Assembly: GCA_947650285.1 (NCBI GenBank) | Contig: CANTFL010000056.1 | Coordinates: 124,001-188,000, forward strand | DNA length: 64,000 nt | From: Hyaloperonospora brassicae | Lineage: Eukaryota > Oomycota > Peronosporomycetes > Peronosporales > Peronosporaceae | Reading direction: 5' to 3' | In this document: positions 8,744-18,832 of the stretch, piece by piece | How the letters are laid out: each line of letters begins with the position of its first letter | Numbering within the stretch: the first letter of the stretch is position 1 | The notes under the pieces: generated by a model | Database searches by the model: none | Told to the model about the DNA's origin: nothing | Seen by the model: only the letters and a program-made list of their open reading frames with translations | Program-made: the position numbers and the translations under genes

Positions 8744-10674
8744 ATGAGGGGCAGCGTCGTCCCGTACAAAGCGGCGGCACGTTGCGCAGGCCGCCGAAAC
8801 GCCTTCGCGCCGCCCCAGTGGCTTCGCGCCGTCCCTTCAGCGGCGTCGGGCACTGCGCTCGAGCGCTCGTGTGCGCGGCAGTTTCGCCGCCGGTCGAGCG
8901 CCGCAGTGTCGACACTCGGGATCGCGACGTTGGCGCTCGCTGGAACGGCGCTCGGGGTCGCTGACGGAGACGCTGTGGCACACGCGGAAGCTCAGGGGCG
9001 AACGGGGGCGGCGTCTTTCGGTAGCGAAGAGCGGGAGAAGGCGCGGACGGGTCGGACGAAAGGCCGTCGCCTGGTGCTCCAGCAGCGCAGGAAGCACGAG
9101 GCCGAGACGGAGCAGGAGAAGGAGTTCAAGATGCACCTGAGCGAGTATAGAGCGCTTCGAAAGGCTATGGACTCGCTCCGCGCGAGGTTCGACATGTTCG
9201 CGAGTGGGAGCGTCGAGACGAACGACGGCCAGCGCGTCAGAGCCATGACGTTCACCGACTTTCTGCACTCGTTGGTGCTGGCGCAGTTTCACGTGCACTC
9301 GCCCGTGAGACGGAGGCGAAGTCGTGGATTGTTGTTTTCTTTCTGGTACTCACTCCTTTGTGGTTGTTGCGTGCGCTTGTGCCAGCAGCCGAGTCTGGTC
9401 TACTCGTGCGACTTTGTAGGAAATGCTGATGGACTGATCGCGTACGAGGAGTGGTGTTTGCTCATTCACTTGCTGCAGAGTAAGTCATGTTGCTGTTCGT
9501 GACTGGCTGTTCGTGACTGGCTGTTCGAGCAGAGTGTTGATTAGCTTTACCTCGCCCTTGTCTGCACTCGTCGCTGTTGCGATTAGTCCCGAAGAAGCAG
9601 TTTGCCCTGGCGTTTTGCATGTTTGATCTAGATGGCGATGGGTCAGTCAACCAGACGCAGTTCTGTGCTGCGATTGAGCACCTGCTGCGAACGACCAACG
9701 GCTGTGGAGGTGGAGAGGAACGTCCGTCAGTCCATCCGTTTCGGCGGATCGAGATGCCGGTATCCGTCGAGAACGCGTTGCCGCGCTTGATCACACTCCT
9801 GTTCGGGCGATACAGGAAGAAGATCACAGCCGAGGATCTCACGGAAGCACTGGATGTGCTGTGCAAGAAAATACTGAGGGCCGAGTTCGATCTGTCTGCG
9901 ACGCGTGATCCCCTGGCGAAGCAACAGACCATGACTGTGCACGACTTTGCGCTTACACTGATCTCGCACCTCGATCCGGATAAACTGCCGCCGTATCTGG
10001 AGCGTGTGCAAGCGCTGAATGCCAGTGACGTACGTGTGGCGAGCTTCGTCTTGATCGGTGATGCTCTGCGCCTTATTCTTTTCATTTAAATGTCGGGTGA
10101 GGACTTTAGGACGTGGTAACGTGGAATGAGTTTTGCACGTTTCACTTCACCGTGCGGAGCTACTTGCGCGACATCGAGCTTGCATGTGAGCTCACGAAAG
10201 CACAGGAAATCACGGAAGGTAAGATGTCATCATCGTCGTGGCCATATCGAGGTGACTAAGTGTCTGATCGCTTATATTGGGTACAGCGGATTTCATTCGA
10301 GCGGCGCGTATCGTAAGCGGTGTGGAACTGTCATTTCCGGTCGTGCAGCTTGCGTTCCACATCTTTCACAACGGTAGGGTTGTTTTGCAGGCGGAAAGAA
10401 GACGGTTGATGGTAAAACGAGTTTGGTGTTTCATGGGTATAACGAGTTTTGCTTGTGTTATCTTGCAGCTGATGGAGCGCTGGATCGGTCAGAGCTATTC
10501 AAGGCGCTGGAGATGCGCAACACCGTGCAGTTGACTCAGGTGCGACTATGCAAGGCCCAACAAAGATGCAAAGTACAATTTCTGACTTGACTTGTGCTGC
10601 AGATGTCAAACAAACGGTCACGTTTGGAAAAGTTGTGGCGTTGCGTTATCGGCGACGACAGTCACAGATGGTGA
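8744..10674 (+). CDS. MICU-like mitochondrial calcium uptake EF-hand protein, seven exons
   Basis: Spliced model: exons 8744-9304, 9389-9479, 9587-10029, 10110-10218, 10287-10373, 10469-10539 and 10603-10674. All introns are GT-AG and all phases agree, giving 477 residues, close to human MICU1 (476). The N-terminus is rich in arginine and alanine, as expected for mitochondrial import, followed by a membrane segment (about 55-73). A degenerate EF-like loop sits near 204-213 (NADGLIAYEE), a canonical EF-hand follows at 231-242 (FDLDGDGSVNQTQF), and a second one ends at E439 (ADGALDRSELF). MICU proteins sit on the inner membrane facing the intermembrane space and gate the calcium uniporter. The exon 2 acceptor (9388) and the exon 5/6 join are the weakest junctions, because the EF loop there lacks an acidic residue at position 1. 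Confidence 0.75.
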
Positions 10675-11607
10675 AAAGTTCCGGTCGCATGGCCCAGGGT
10701 GTTGTTGCCGAAAATATGCGTCCTGCTTGGCATGTCATGAGTCGCTTATCTGGTATACAACGGTTGTATTCATTTGCGAAGTCGAACGTGGTTGTCTGTG
10801 CCCTTTTGCCCTGCGATTGTAGAGGATTAACACTCCAGCGCTACCATGGATGATGGCCGTTGTCGGCCATGCGACGGACAGCGCATGAGAACCTGCACAT
10901 GCCCGAGTGCGTCGTACCTCTGACGCGATGTGCTTTAAGCGTCCAGCAAGTTTATACAGATATGTGCGTTTTAAAGTTCAGTGAGTTCACGCCTACATCT
11001 CCATCCTGCTGTATTCTAAGGCAGCGGGCTCTTTTGCATAGGCTCGCACATACACGACCAAGCTACGGAGCTCAAACCCCGCACACGGAATTCCGTTGCC
11101 TTGTGTGACATTTCTGACACAACGTGGAGATGGAAGAAGTCGACGCCATGCGTTGTGTTGAGCAGCACATAAGCCTTTGTTGACGATTCGACCTCTGACG
11201 TTACCTTGAGCCCAGTAGGCGCTGACTTGCTCCCTTACATCACAAAGTCTTTCCTGCCGGTCGTATTGACCGTACGTTATGTTGGGCTCAAGTACCGCCG
11301 TTCCAGTCCTGAATGGATCTGACAGGTTTCGTAATCACCAGCACGGTCGGACTTTCGAATTGCCTGCGTCAAGTTGGTCTGACGTCAACCCTTCAGTCCG
11401 TGACCTTCACATCGAGAATGCATCCAGAAACGTTTGCATGCCGCGTGTGTTACCGTAATGCCTGCATCATCAAAGCTCAGACACGAGCACATGACTCCAT
11501 TTATGCACAAACACATACTCACTCATTTGACATCCACCAGTCCTAGCTAGATCGAGCTGCTGCCACACACCCCTTAAATACCAGGCAGCATCGAGTGGGC
11601 CGCCACG
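10675..11607. other. Intergenic, no gene seen
   Basis: Tail-to-tail spacer between the MICU-like gene and the membrane-protein gene on the minus strand. Open frames here are short and lack domains or splice support. I see no repeat. Confidence 0.45.
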
Positions 11608-12318
11608 CTATCGAGTGGTCTCCTTCTTGCCACTCGTATCTACATCTGAAAAGCTCACTTTGGTCAAGAACCGGTCCACCTGCACGACCGTCACCTTCTT
11701 CCCGCCACGCGTAACCACGGCTTCGTCGTCTTCTTTCTCTTCTTCTTCCTCGCTTCGCATTTCCCCCTTCCCCACTGTCTTCTCTTCCTCGCGCCTTGTT
11801 GGATCGGTCGCGTTGTGGCGTTCGATCGTTGGAGACGCCGTGACACTGTCCTCGGGCGTTCCTCGCCCCACTTCCTCATGTGCCTCTCGGGCCGACGCCA
11901 CTTCAGCCTTCGCCTTTTCTTCGTCTGCTTTCTCGGCTGCAGCATCTTCGATCGTGAGCTTCCCCGTCTCGTCCCGCGAGATGGTCGTGACCTTGCTGCC
12001 CTTCGACGTGGCTGCCCGCTTGATCGTGATCTCGTCGCCGTTCTCCGTCGTGATCGTCGTCATCCGCACGTCTGCTGCCCCCGAGTCTTCTTCGTGCTCA
12101 GCACTCGGCGCCTTTGTCACGTTCCGATCCACTGCGTTGCTGGTCGCGACGGTCTCCGGAGGTCGCACGACGTCTTCGGCCACCGTAAAGCCGTCGCGAA
12201 ACGTGCGAGTGGACAGCGCAGCGCTATCGTGTCGCAGCATGAGTCCAGACAGCAGCAGCAGCGCACCGACCAGCACCAGTAGGAAGAACAGACGCTCGCG
12301 GGAAGCGTCGCGCCGCAT
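11608..12318 (-). CDS. Small type II membrane protein of unknown function
   Basis: 236 residues from the ATG at 12318. Earlier codons in the frame contain no ATG, and an initiator motif lies about 110 bp upstream. Residues 2-8 are basic (RRDASRER), followed by one hydrophobic helix (about 9-27, FFLLVLVGALLLLSG), which gives a short cytoplasmic tail and a lumenal or extracellular C-terminal part. That part is highly charged, with runs of E and K, a T/I/K-rich segment around 80-120 (TTITTENGDEITIKRAATSK), a probable coiled coil around 125-150, and a final KKVTVVQVDRFLTKVSF strand segment. I recognise no family. The alternating polar/valine pattern suggests a beta-rich repeat followed by a disordered acidic linker. 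Confidence 0.55.
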   Translation of the reverse strand: MRRDASRERLFFLLVLVGALLLLSGLMLRHDSAALSTRTFRDGFTVAEDVVRPPETVATSNAVDRNVTKAPSAEHEEDSGAADVRMTTITTENGDEITIKRAATSKGSKVTTISRDETGKLTIEDAAAEKADEEKAKAEVASAREAHEEVGRGTPEDSVTASPTIERHNATDPTRREEEKTVGKGEMRSEEEEEKEDDEAVVTRGGKKVTVVQVDRFLTKVSFSDVDTSGKKETTR

Positions 12319-12427
12319 GTGTGTTCTCGCGGCCCGGAAAGTCGTCTCGTGGTCGGAATGACCGCTCGTCCCGGTGCGTGTCGGACTGATGCGAAGCACA
12401 AGTTGTTCGGTAGAAAACAAACTGGAC

Positions 12428-12436
12428 GCAAAATGA
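12428..12436 (-). promoter_or_regulatory. Initiator-like motif for the membrane-protein gene
   Basis: On the minus strand the sequence reads TCATTTTGC, the first nine bases of the oomycete initiator consensus, about 110 nt before the ATG at 12318. Confidence 0.45.
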
Positions 12437-12978
12437 CTCGGCGTTTCTATGCAAAGGCGTGATGCCCTGACGTCGTGCGTCTGTCTGTGCCACACGAACC
12501 TGTGGTAAATCCACCTGAGATCAGGTCAGATTCGACTCGACTTGGCAGGCTGAAAGCACCGGTCGTAGCCATCCAGCAATACGAGTCAATAACTTTGGTC
12601 GTTTCGCTATCATCGCTACCAGCCTCTGAAAAGCAACTCATAGCAGCGTCTCCTCGTGAGCGGCTGAAAGACTCCATGGACAGACCAGCAGAAGCCAAGC
12701 GCGCGACAATGTCTGCTGCGCTGTATGGAATGAGAATCACGTGGAACGCACAGACTTCGCAAAGCGCAAGAGCGAAACAGTATATTTCGTAATGCTGTGC
12801 CCTACTCGAAGCACAATGTCCGTGGGTTCCACAGTGCCATTCGCTGAGCTTGCGTACATGGGTGTGGAAGAACGAAGCGCAGTCATGACGCATGCGTAGT
12901 CGAATAGTACGGCAGGGCTCAAGTTGCTTTCGTGACTTTTGTCGTCTTCAGAACCTCGGCTGATCGCTGGTGCCTAAG
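12437..12978. other. Intergenic flank left of the Mutator-like element
   Basis: Upstream region of the membrane-protein gene. A 148-codon minus-strand frame here has no domain or splice support. The last bases are the left copy of the 9 bp target duplication. Confidence 0.4.
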
Positions 12979-12987
12979 TACTGTTTT

Positions 12988-13293
12988 GAGTAAATCTTAA
13001 AAGAGTAAATCTCAAAACCAGTACCACAAATGCACAAAAGTCCCAAAACTAGTACTTTACTCAACTCAAGTATAAAACACACTAAATGGTGTCAACCACG
13101 TTATACTTAACTGCAACATGGAATAAGAAACTGCTTGATTGCTAGGGAGAGCGAGACGGTAGTAAGTGAAACAGGCAATAACAGCAAGTGCGGCAGCAAG
13201 TAAGTCAAAATCATATGATTGGCCCTTTCGTGCCCAATGGTAACGTGTCATCCAGCTACCAGCTCGTACCGTGCCTCTTTTGAATCGTCATGT
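12988..13293 (+). repeat. Left terminal inverted repeat of the Mutator-like element
   Basis: Aligns to the reverse complement of 30340-30543 and, beyond the A2 insertion, of about 22232-22343. Identity is high in the outer 170 bp and decays inward. The left copy has a 15 bp duplication at its very start (12988-13002) absent from the right copy. Confidence 0.7.
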
Positions 13294-13492
13294 ACGCAGC
13301 TGTAGAAGCCTTGAATTCCGTGCCCGACCAATCTTCCTCTTGTGGACCAGAAAGGATTGTTCGGGTGAACGATTGGAGTAACATCGGTGGTCAGGGTGGC
13401 ACGCCTAAGCTCGGCGGTCAACTGGTTAAGACCCTATTACGGGCTTCGATGCTGGAAAGCGCGGAGTTGTCAAGAACGTGTGGGGCCCTATG
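13294..13492 (+). pseudogene. Captured gene fragment, 5' part (split by A1)
   Basis: Contains a glycine-rich stretch (GGQGGTPKLGGQLVK, about 13390-13434) and, in a different frame, GFDAGKRGVVKNVWGPMG, which runs into the A1 insertion at the target site CTATG and continues after it at 21477. The two frames are offset by one base near 13435, so this is either an unrecognised intron or decay. The family is not recognised. Confidence 0.35.
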
Positions 13493-13881
13493 TGTAACGG
13501 GGCAGCCCGTTACATGATATTGTCACTTAAGGAAAGTGACAATAAAGAATATAAGATGGATATTCTTTAAACAATATCACCAAAGTGGTGATATTGAAGG
13601 GTCGACCAAAGGGTCTGTTCATTGGTTGATATCGTGATGATATCAACCCACCAACCGCCGCAAGACGCGCGCAATGAGTGGTGACGAGACGTCACCATAC
13701 ATGCAGTTATATTAGTATAATTGAATTAAGTCAAACGAAGAGACAGTAGTTTAAAGACTTAATTATATTAATATAACAGTTCTACTTTTACCCTACCTAC
13801 GCTTCCTCGCTCGCCACGTGTACGTCCGTCGGGGCACCCAAATCCCTTGCGTTAAGTTACGCAAGGGTGTGCCCCGTTACA
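13493..13881 (+). repeat. A1 5' LTR
   Basis: Begins TGTAACGGGGC and ends CCCCGTTACA. It is almost entirely composed of short inverted repeats, for example arms AATATCACC/GGTGATATT (13573 and 13587) and CCCTTGCGT/ACGCAAGGG (13844 and 13859). Confidence 0.95.
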
Positions 13882-13883
13882 CC

Positions 13884-13892
13884 TGGTAGCAC
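13884..13892 (+). other. A1 primer-binding site
   Basis: TGGTAGCAC starts 2 bp after the 5' LTR. Its first eight bases are complementary to the 3' end of initiator methionine tRNA types, the usual primer of this branch. The same sequence follows the 5' LTR of A2. Confidence 0.6.
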
Positions 13893-13925
13893 TTTGTAGT
13901 CCTTCCAAGGACCACATCATCCAAC

Positions 13926-15080
13926 ATGAACATGTTGGATGAAGAAGACACCTTTCACGCCACGCGTGAAGGGTTTACCCATTTGAGTGACATCGAATGG
14001 GGTGCGGTAGAACGAATGAGTTCTACCGTAGGCGAACTCGTCGTCAGCACCATGTTGGAGTCTCTAGACAGAGACCAACAACATGCTGCTATCGCCAAGT
14101 TCATTCACAATGAACTTGCTCTCGAGAGGGAGAAAGTAGCCTTGCTTCACCAGCAAGGCTCTCAACAGGCCGAGCAGTTGAGAGAACTCGGTGCTCAACA
14201 GACGGAGCTGTTGAGACAGCAGCAATTCCATGCTGCTGTGGGCGGGACGGCGCATGCGCGTCGTCCCGAAGTGATGAAAGTCGACATCTCCAAGTACAGT
14301 GGAGTCCCGGAGGACTCCCTGTTACTATGGTTTGTCGAACTCGACAGAGCCCTAAGGGCTCGTCGCGTCGAAGATGAGCAAATGAAACTCACATTTGCTC
14401 AGACCCACTTGGCAGGGCGTGCCAAAACTTGGTCCCTGGGACTCGAGAGTAGCGACCCAAATGTGTTTAGGTCGCTAGATGACTTCAAGTCCCGGCTCAG
14501 ACAAACGTTTGAGCCGCCACGTGCTGAGTTCAGGGCTCGTTCAGAGCTCCTGAAACTCAAGCAGGGTAAGCGTGATGTGCACGCTTACGCACAACATATA
14601 CGACTCCTTGCGAGTAGTATAACTGCAAACCCAGTTCATGAACACACGTTGATTACGGTGTTCATGCAAGGGCTCGCAGAAGGGCCCGTCAGGAGCCACC
14701 TGTTCCGCCTTGAGCTGAATACGCTTGAAGAAGCGATATCAGCCGCGGAACAGGAAGACTTTAGCATGAGACAGGCTCATGCTAGCTCAAACTCTTACCG
14801 TCCACCGAGACGACAAGAGATCGGAGGTCCAGAACCAATGGACCTCTGTTATGTTGAGAGCGAGAGACCTCGCTCTACAAGCAACAAGCGATTGCAGAGG
14901 TGCAATCGCTGTCAGAAGTTAGGGCACTACGCATACGAGTGTAGTGCTCCGCGCCCAGTACCAAACAGTACTGAGCGAAATGGACGACCTTTCGCCAGAA
15001 AGGGCAATGGGCGTGGGTCCAGCGCTGTTGCGAAGCCGCAACAGCGAGACGGACCATCAAAAAATGGTCGGGGTCAGTAG
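13926..15080 (+). CDS. A1 Gag polyprotein
   Basis: 384 residues from the first ATG after the primer site. It has a coiled, glutamine/glutamate-rich N-terminal part, a retrotransposon gag capsid region (about 120-260, including LLLWFVELDRAL and KLTFAQTHLAGRAKTW-like stretches), then one CCHC zinc knuckle (C326-x2-C-x4-H-x4-C339) that binds element RNA. It ends early here because an A tract of six (about 15059-15064) puts TAG in frame; A2 and A3 have seven A residues at this point and read straight into protease. The six-A version also forms a slippery A-AAA-AAT, so -1 frameshifting is possible, but a one-base deletion is the simpler reading. Confidence 0.85.
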   Translation: MNMLDEEDTFHATREGFTHLSDIEWGAVERMSSTVGELVVSTMLESLDRDQQHAAIAKFIHNELALEREKVALLHQQGSQQAEQLRELGAQQTELLRQQQFHAAVGGTAHARRPEVMKVDISKYSGVPEDSLLLWFVELDRALRARRVEDEQMKLTFAQTHLAGRAKTWSLGLESSDPNVFRSLDDFKSRLRQTFEPPRAEFRARSELLKLKQGKRDVHAYAQHIRLLASSITANPVHEHTLITVFMQGLAEGPVRSHLFRLELNTLEEAISAAEQEDFSMRQAHASSNSYRPPRRQEIGGPEPMDLCYVESERPRSTSNKRLQRCNRCQKLGHYAYECSAPRPVPNSTERNGRPFARKGNGRGSSAVAKPQQRDGPSKNGRGQ

Positions 15081-15130
15081 GGGCGGAGCGCCCTACTGAT
15101 CCAGCAACCTCAAGAGAATTTGCAAATCTC

Positions 15131-18100
15131 TTGACGAAAGTTGCTCCAGATACACAATCATTGTGTGTCTCTGCACCTGGTGATGACGTTTCGCTCATCA
15201 CCTTGAAGTTGGAAGCGACAAATGATTTGTCGCTTCGTGCCCTAGTAGACTGTGGGGCGTCGAACAACTTTGTTCGTCGCCAGTCACTAGAGGGTCGTAG
15301 GCTCAAGTTCGTTGAGCGCGACATTCCCCTCACAAGGATGACGGTGCGCCTTGCAACAGGCGCATCGATAACCGTTGAGAAACGTGTAGTAGGAATCCAC
15401 TACACGTTAGAGGGCGAGCAGTACGATGATGATTTCATCGTACTAGATCTGGATGACAAATTTGATGTCATCCTGGGATTACCTTGGCTCAGAAAATACG
15501 AGCCAAGGGTGAGCTGGCAGCATCGATCCGTGAAGATGCCTGCTGCTTGTTCATCAGATGGCCATCTGATGAACATCTTGGAGCGTCCACAAGCGTGTGG
15601 ATGTTCTGCGAGTGAGTGCGATGGCCTCACTTGCGGTACGGTCGTTAGCACGACTGCACAAGGTCACAGTGTAGTTGATCACTACACTGTGGAGCAAGCT
15701 CCCGGCGGCTGTACAGAAGTACAGGCTGCGCCGAAGGTCCACCACTCGAATAAGTCGAGTGGACCGGGACATGGATGCATGCCTAGCGGGCAGCATCTTA
15801 GAAGAAAGAAATCTGTTGCCCCCAAGGGGCAACATGAAAATCCTAGGTCGACTGGAGAGTCGACCGTAGAGGATCGGTTCCTGACTGTGGTTGCACAGCC
15901 ACAGTCGGAAGACGTCGAGGGAATAAGTCCCCACGTACTTGAGGAAGGAGTTCCTCAAGAGTTGCTTGCTGAGGGATCAGGCCCTCGGCAACCTGTGGAA
16001 GCAAGATCCCAGGAAGAAACCGAGACGTTGAACGTCTTGGTTAATGACGGATCAAGCGTAGGCGCTTATACGCTTGATCTGATTGTGCCTCCGAAGTTGA
16101 CTTCGGAGATAACTCAGTTGCCAACGCTAGAACCGAAACGGTTCTTGCGTGATCTGCGTAGTGGCAAAGTCAAGCAGATCTGCGTACTCGTCACAGAGGA
16201 CGAGTATGTGACCGACATTCGGTCGGCAACAGTATTTGCTGAGAACGAACGGGTTCTCAGCAGCTCATCGATGGACGAAAGTGTCCTCGATGAGAAGACT
16301 CGGATTGAGCGATACGCGTCCCAATCCTGGGAGTCACTCCAGGCAAATCCTTTGTATAAGGATTTGATCGAATTCAGGGATGTGTTCCCTGAATCCGTAC
16401 CTTGCGAGTTGCCTAAGGACAAAGGCACTCGACACGAGATCGAGCTCAAACCGGGCTCGAAATACTGTGTCATGAAGCAGTGGCCACTGCCTCGTGAACA
16501 AGTGATAGCGATCGACAAGTTCTTTGCCGATCGCTTAGCAGCGGGCCATGTGAGGGAATCAACATCCCCTCACAGCTCTCCGACCTTCTGTGTGCGAAAG
16601 GCCACAGGAGGGTGGCGGATAGTGCACGCATTCAACAAGTTGAATGCTGCAACGGTACCGGCTCAGACGCCGATACCGAGGAAGGACGTAATCATAGATG
16701 GTATGTCAAAGAGTACCATCTTTTCATCCATGGATCTGATGGATGGATTCTATCAGATCCTGATGCGTGAACGGGACGTCCCGTTCACAGCAGTGAGTAC
16801 CCCCAGCGGGATGCTGTGGGAGTGGCTAGTGATGCCACAGGGGCTGAGTAATGCCCCTGCAACATTCAACAGATGTGTAACAAATCTGTTGAGACCGGTG
16901 CGAGACTTCGCACCGAGTTACTTCGACGATGTGTTCGTCCATAGCCGGGCTATGGACGGGAAGACGGACGTTGAAGTTCACAGAACTCACGTTCGTCAGG
17001 TTCTTCAACTTATGCGCAAGCATAAGTTGTATGCCAACCTCAAGAAGTGTATATTCGCGGCTAGCGAAATACCACTTCTTGGGTGCATCGTGGGGAAACA
17101 CGGCGTACGCCCTGATCCCGAAAAGATCAAGGCGATCACCGACTGGCCAGTGCCAGTCGATGTCAAGGGACTTCGAAAGTTCCTTGGTCTTGCGGCGTAC
17201 TTGCACAAGTACTCGCGCAACTACGCCGAGATGACTGTTCATCTTTCTTGCTTGCTCAAGAAAAATGTCAAGTGGTCATGGAACGCTGAGTGCCAGCGTT
17301 CCTTTGAAGGTATCAAGCAAAGCTTGATGCAATCGCCGATCTTGGCGATTGCAGATCAGGACAGACCATTTCATGTGGTCTGTGACGCCAGCGATTTCGC
17401 GATCGGCTGTGCGTTAATGCAGTTCGATGCAGATGGCGCGGAGCGCGTCATCTGTTATCAATCGCGTCAGCTGCAAGCAGCTGAGCGTAATTACCCAGTG
17501 CATGACAAGGAACTCCTTGCCATGAAATACGCACTGGCTAAATTTCGCGTCTATCTCTTGGGAGATAGACCGTTTGTTGTCTACACGGACCATGCGTCAC
17601 TACGCACGGCCGTAAACAGCCCACACCTCTCGCAAAGAATGGCGAGGTGGCTGTCTTTCTTCGCGGAGTATAACTTCTCCGTGGAGTATAAACCGGGACG
17701 ACTCAATGTCGTCGCGGATGCTCTTTCGCGCCGGCCCGATTTCGAGCCGGACGCGCAATCCAACAGTGAGGACAAGCCCACTGTTGCGACACTGTCAGTC
17801 AGTGTCCCGTCGTCAAGTTTACTTGACGACGTACGAAAGGCATACGCGGAAGATAAGGATCTTCTGCGATTGATGGATCATCTGGTGAATCCATCCAGTA
17901 AATCCATGAGGGATTTACCGGCTTTGTACCGATCCTCATCGGATCGGTATAGTACACGCAACGGATTGCTGTACTATACAGCTGTTGCCGACGACACGCC
18001 TCGTATCGTCGTACCCGCTCATCATGATTTACGATTGCGCATCATGTATGAGTGTCACGATGCCCCAACAAGCGGCCATCGTGGTAGAGAAAAGACTTAC

Positions 18101-18832
18101 CTCACGGTAAGTCGCGACTTTTACTGGCCCCGCCAGTATCAGTTTGTTCGCAAGTACATCCGTGCTTGCGAAGTATGTCAACGGGTGAAGCCTAGTCCTT
18201 CATCCCGTGCGCCATTGCAGCCTCTGCCTGTTCCGACAGAGTGCTGGCAGTCCGTTTCAATGGACTTCGTCTTCGGGTTTCCCGAAGACGCTCACAAGAA
18301 TAATGGTATTCTTGTGTTTGTGGACCGATTCAGCAAGATGGTCCATCTTGCTGCTGTCCCTGAGTCAATCAAGGCTCAAGGTTGTGCTCGTGTCTTTCTA
18401 TACACGGTCTTTAGACTCCACGGGTTACCCCGTGAACTCGTATCCGACCGTGACCCTCGGTTCACGGCGGAATTTTGGCAAAACGTGTTCCGTACTCTCG
18501 GAACACGATTGAAGATGTCCACTTCTGACCATCCAGAAACAGATGGTCAGACGGAACGTGCGAACCGTGTCCTCGAAGAGATTCTTCGAGGATATGTCCA
18601 CTCGTTTCCGAGTTGGAGCGAATTCCTACCCATGGTGGAATTCGCCATCAATAATTCGGTGCATGCTTCAACACAGCACACACCGTTTTACGTGAATGGC
18701 CTACGCCATCCACGTGTGCCCACCCTTCTAGAGTGTGACTCTTGGATAAGGGGGGGAGGGACTCGCTCGAGCAAAAACCGTTTTGGCTCTTGCTCATCAC
18801 GTGTCGACCGACGCAAACGTCGTCACGTATGA
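15131..18832 (+). CDS. A1 Pol: protease, reverse transcriptase, RNase H, integrase
   Basis: 1233-codon open segment without its own ATG, so it must be expressed through the gag frame. In order: aspartic protease with DCGA (D at 15248), a long linker, reverse transcriptase with YFDD (catalytic pair 16925-16930), RNase H with the DASDF, KELLAMKYAL and YTDHASL positions, integrase HHCC zinc site (about 18018-18185), and the integrase triad D (about 18264), D (SDRDPRF, about 18448) and E (TERANRVLEE, about 18555). All catalytic residues are present. The frame then leaves the coding sequence at a G-rich tract (about 18750), where this copy has 12 nt and A2 has 10; an intermediate length of 11 would join pol to the next segment. 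Confidence 0.9.
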   Translation: MTKVAPDTQSLCVSAPGDDVSLITLKLEATNDLSLRALVDCGASNNFVRRQSLEGRRLKFVERDIPLTRMTVRLATGASITVEKRVVGIHYTLEGEQYDDDFIVLDLDDKFDVILGLPWLRKYEPRVSWQHRSVKMPAACSSDGHLMNILERPQACGCSASECDGLTCGTVVSTTAQGHSVVDHYTVEQAPGGCTEVQAAPKVHHSNKSSGPGHGCMPSGQHLRRKKSVAPKGQHENPRSTGESTVEDRFLTVVAQPQSEDVEGISPHVLEEGVPQELLAEGSGPRQPVEARSQEETETLNVLVNDGSSVGAYTLDLIVPPKLTSEITQLPTLEPKRFLRDLRSGKVKQICVLVTEDEYVTDIRSATVFAENERVLSSSSMDESVLDEKTRIERYASQSWESLQANPLYKDLIEFRDVFPESVPCELPKDKGTRHEIELKPGSKYCVMKQWPLPREQVIAIDKFFADRLAAGHVRESTSPHSSPTFCVRKATGGWRIVHAFNKLNAATVPAQTPIPRKDVIIDGMSKSTIFSSMDLMDGFYQILMRERDVPFTAVSTPSGMLWEWLVMPQGLSNAPATFNRCVTNLLRPVRDFAPSYFDDVFVHSRAMDGKTDVEVHRTHVRQVLQLMRKHKLYANLKKCIFAASEIPLLGCIVGKHGVRPDPEKIKAITDWPVPVDVKGLRKFLGLAAYLHKYSRNYAEMTVHLSCLLKKNVKWSWNAECQRSFEGIKQSLMQSPILAIADQDRPFHVVCDASDFAIGCALMQFDADGAERVICYQSRQLQAAERNYPVHDKELLAMKYALAKFRVYLLGDRPFVVYTDHASLRTAVNSPHLSQRMARWLSFFAEYNFSVEYKPGRLNVVADALSRRPDFEPDAQSNSEDKPTVATLSVSVPSSSLLDDVRKAYAEDKDLLRLMDHLVNPSSKSMRDLPALYRSSSDRYSTRNGLLYYTAVADDTPRIVVPAHHDLRLRIMYECHDAPTSGHRGREKTYLTVSRDFYWPRQYQFVRKYIRACEVCQRVKPSPSSRAPLQPLPVPTECWQSVSMDFVFGFPEDAHKNNGILVFVDRFSKMVHLAAVPESIKAQGCARVFLYTVFRLHGLPRELVSDRDPRFTAEFWQNVFRTLGTRLKMSTSDHPETDGQTERANRVLEEILRGYVHSFPSWSEFLPMVEFAINNSVHASTQHTPFYVNGLRHPRVPTLLECDSWIRGGGTRSSKNRFGSCSSRVDRRKRRHV

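Noticed and set aside
12447..12893. 148-codon minus-strand frame left of the Mutator-like element
   Set aside because: It has an ATG but no domain, irregular composition and cysteine/histidine scatter typical of chance frames; it overlaps the promoter of the gene at 11608-12318.
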